NCBI GenBank assembly: GCA_045594705.1
Contig: JAZNZB010000074.1
Span: 1 to 44,966, forward strand
Length of the DNA stretch: 44,966 nucleotides
Source: SVQP01 sp045594705
Lineage (GTDB): Bacteria; Bacillota; Clostridia; Oscillospirales; CAG-272
Direction: 5' to 3'
Part shown: in pieces, positions 44,601-44,966 of the stretch
Position numbering within the stretch: position 1 is the stretch's first letter
Layout of the letters: every line of letters starts with the position of its first letter
The notes under the pieces: generated by a model
Seen by the model: only the letters and a program-made list of their open reading frames with translations
Databases searched by the model: none
What the model was told of the DNA's origin: nothing
Translations under genes and position numbers: made by a program

Positions 44601-44966
44601 TTTCCGGTACCTTGACCGTTGTCCCCAACGAATGGTGGACCGGCGTAGGCCAGACCATGATCATTGATGAGGGTGCAACTTTCGTCATTCCCGCAGGCAA
44701 GACCATGCAGATCCTGAGCACAGTGATTGTGAAGGGAACTGTTACCATCGAGGGTACTGCAAATCTGTATACTGCAGATGCAACCATCGAGGCAGAGCAA
44801 GGTCTGAACGTTACCACTACTGCAGGAACGACGGTGCTGTATGTGGACGGTAAGTACGTGGTGCACAACCACTCTTACAACTCTGTATACACCGATCCCA
44901 CGTTTGACGAAGACGGTTACACCACTTATACCTGTACCAATACCCATTGCGGCCACTCTTATACCG
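39086..44966 (+). CDS. giant membrane-anchored surface protein with Asp/His/Cys-rich repeats (3' end beyond window)
   Basis: ATG 39086 (GAGGAGAAGGA upstream, inside the Lgt-like gene) opens a frame with no stop to the window end: 1960 codons visible, C-terminus missing. Three hydrophobic segments (about 9-28, 33-52, 66-87) precede the exported part. Then come a beta-rich domain (about 90-220), an InlB B-repeat-like domain (about 228-310, EATPATGYSFAGW), and a long Gly/Ser/Asn-rich probable beta-helix (about 310-860). An Asp/His/Cys-rich array (about 980-1535; DTN.DH.CDYGC) follows. Then a QGFTTHTC..C unit like those of the 12280 gene (about 1700), and a beta-helix segment beginning QKFETLAKAIAAAEPGD (about 1738). 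Function unknown; metal or calcium binding and adhesion are inferred. Confidence 0.88.
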   Translation, partial: MRKFKIENLFAILALLGVLALFGTFLIGGNSARLVVYTLILVLSGIVVVLLWHYAKRLDRLRLPLRIASCCAVCFVIVLSMTMNVYSALSVDVTGFTVTQLTVEASASGGDNSNSSVTGSGSTITVTAKGYNTTNDCNESVSNTDTIKVTVKNNSAAAITYDLALSNVTGATAGEGLILESGASLTFTVTSGSGTNATDVIGKITFSNVKSVSTGAQETTNFGNMTRGDAGAAYSATVGGTYTVDGEAISKNTPFSNSSDHEYALEATPATGYSFAGWMSKCSGRLSTESSYTYIATEGNNDTVWPLFIKSGSATYYIKEATATVYYGYFDDAITAAGSSGTIVLYQSGTMYGAESETFTLSSGQTFLVPYSATDLSIPNSTTTVEGGWNSTLEYANTNLISAQTHASENVAANIFKPDVGVTFALTIPEDVTINVSSGAKFVIGGQLAAGHSSTAGICPGTSGAHSNVYLDGELNVSGILSCCGYILGQGQLNVLSGGAVYQPFSLMDHRGGPYAVASQGNNSFPFLRYTMMNIQANIHMVYGASMTGYVSIYTTAQDAYIVHIKERHNVTCLNIVGTSNSIILLKENATLDISYNATKVVNDTAHDSTGPYNRVGQTKLIFNGGASLGSAAITLNVAGTDYDLSTSADNLPVPYNYDIVIQSGTFDVANGIKLMPGASVYVASGATLKVTAEKGMAVMPGFRDHSNSSAAVDTTSWYSYHYPSTDVIKAYNGNGMANLIVDGELQIESSFGGYVQTNGSGKVILKQEASNNINFTVGSPNQTKIMNVMDAPVTGQTVFALEAKLFNPNGGEISMQPGMTYVAASNNKNQITGYSYSVYTSNSSSATTPVTQTLNGANLQGTWVCDDGLHTPGAAATCTTAQTCTVCGYTIQAALGHDFTEQDESVCTVANAGNCQTLKTYYTDCSRCDQDGTTTWTGTTYGDHVMSNTWTTVNKQHYHACTVSGCDHTDTKVDCTDAASDGDHLCDVCKVTVSTCGDSNTDHICDTDSACTAYSTGNNAHQNGTNTHICSYCGKAASTCSDAANDGNHTCDVCGAANTTTCGDSNTDHICDTDSACTVYKTGNNAHADAANDGNHLCDYGCGGTIGSCADSTGDNNHTCDECGAANITSCTDTNQDHKCDECGATTSTCKDDDQNHYCDYTGCNAKLSDCVDNDTNHNCDYEGCKAPMGTCEDTDYDHDCDYGCDKYFGTHADTNSDHACDYGCSVAIGTCEDKDFDHDCDYGCDKVYGTCEDKDLDHACDYGCDASFGTHEDTNSDHNCDYGCSEKIGTCEDTDYDHDCDYGCDKYFGTHADTNSDHACDYGCSETIGDHFDKAGDSDHNCEYCGEKAGECTPADNWSTDKDNHWKDCTECGADSSFAAHTDNDANHLCDTCEYKVSNCIDSDKNHDCDYTGCNQTFETHADAANDGDHNCEYCGKADENSVCGDNNTDHICDTDSACTAYNSGDNAHEDVNKDHACDYGCSETIGTCEDSAEDSDHVCDYGCGAVLEDCSDADNDGDHKCDICNEADVTGHNYGELIPAQQVVHTSTELKPAVEAHYHCTECDAYFDVDKNATTKDALTGETPVHSFGAWQTNDEQHWKECVCGLTSEQGAHSDGEDDDSNCDTCDLQLHSCSGTLANGKPADCLNDGWNDFVTCSCGKYYEDEACIKEILDLAEWQEGDGKIAAPGKHSYESVVTPPTVDAQGFTTHTCSACDHSYVDSYTDKLTAVAQIGDQKFETLAKAIAAAEPGDTVKLLTDVELTGITVVPEGVTLDFNGKTLKGTVLGKLSLNRGTLVTAEGYKMAGPDADYYQTTDAVLILSVKDAQSASLCDVELVSGTLTVVPNEWWTGVGQTMIIDEGATFVIPAGKTMQILSTVIVKGTVTIEGTANLYTADATIEAEQGLNVTTTAGTTVLYVDGKYVVHNHSYNSVYTDPTFDEDGYTTYTCTNTHCGHSYT
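42541..43080 (+). repeat. nine 60-bp tandem repeats (20-aa Asp/His/Cys units)
   Basis: The units keep perfect 60-bp register from 42541 to 43080; each encodes a variant of GTCEDTDYDHDCDYGCDKYF. The pair 42661-42780 is almost identical to 42961-43080 (300 bp away; the first 60-bp line differs at one base). Looser copies extend from about 42026 to 43680, including three copies of the SNTDHICDTDSACT type (42076, 42274 and 43430 regions). Confidence 0.93.

Overview
The window reads as chromosome of a Gram-positive, low-to-moderate GC Bacillota (class Clostridia), most likely an uncultured gut-type lineage. Support for this: promoters are classical TTGACA/TATAAT boxes, ribosome binding sites are AGGAGG-like, thrS is preceded by a T-box leader, and there are many lipobox lipoproteins and giant repeat-rich surface proteins. 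The genus cannot be fixed from sequence alone.

Layout. 1-1.4 kb: two small minus-strand genes (one unknown, one lipoprotein). 1.4-4.7 kb: an operon of a purine-type phosphoribosyltransferase, aspS and a glycerophosphodiester phosphodiesterase. 4.9-8.95 kb: polA followed by an ArsB/NhaD-superfamily permease. 9.0-12.2 kb: a 995-aa lipoprotein with a DTTDPGE linker and a discoidin domain. 12.2-21.4 kb: a 3038-aa lipoprotein with 26 Cys-pair repeats followed by a very long BspA-type leucine-rich-repeat region. 21.4-24.1 kb: eno and glyA on the minus strand. 24.2-28.6 kb: a methylglyoxal-synthase-like gene with a degenerate active site, a T-box, thrS and a lipoprotein metallophosphoesterase. 28.6-30.4 kb: a lipoprotein sharing two modules with the 9.1-kb lipoprotein, in swapped order. 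30.4-30.75 kb: an elaborate array of small hairpins. 30.75-32.8 kb: glmM and an overlapping GlmU-C-like acyltransferase gene. 33-36.2 kb: a GH106-like glycoside hydrolase. 36.2-36.9 kb: a repeat-rich intergenic region.

36.8-45 kb is the most unusual part. One promoter is followed by a 31-codon ORF, a type IV prepilin-like gene, an Lgt-like membrane protein that lacks canonical Lgt residues, and a giant membrane-anchored protein. That last gene starts at 39086, overlaps the Lgt-like gene, and stays open to the end of the window (1960 codons visible). It has three N-terminal membrane segments, a beta-rich region, and a long Asp/His/Cys-rich repeat region with an exact 60-bp period. The first 4.5 kb of this locus is clearly AT-richer than the rest of the window, with the shift falling inside the pilin gene just after the conserved N-terminus.

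Housekeeping functions (tRNA charging, glycolysis, one-carbon metabolism, replication/repair, UDP-GlcNAc supply) are interleaved with a cell-surface set of lipoproteins, LRR protein and pilin locus that probably mediates contact with host or dietary polymers. That last point is inference.
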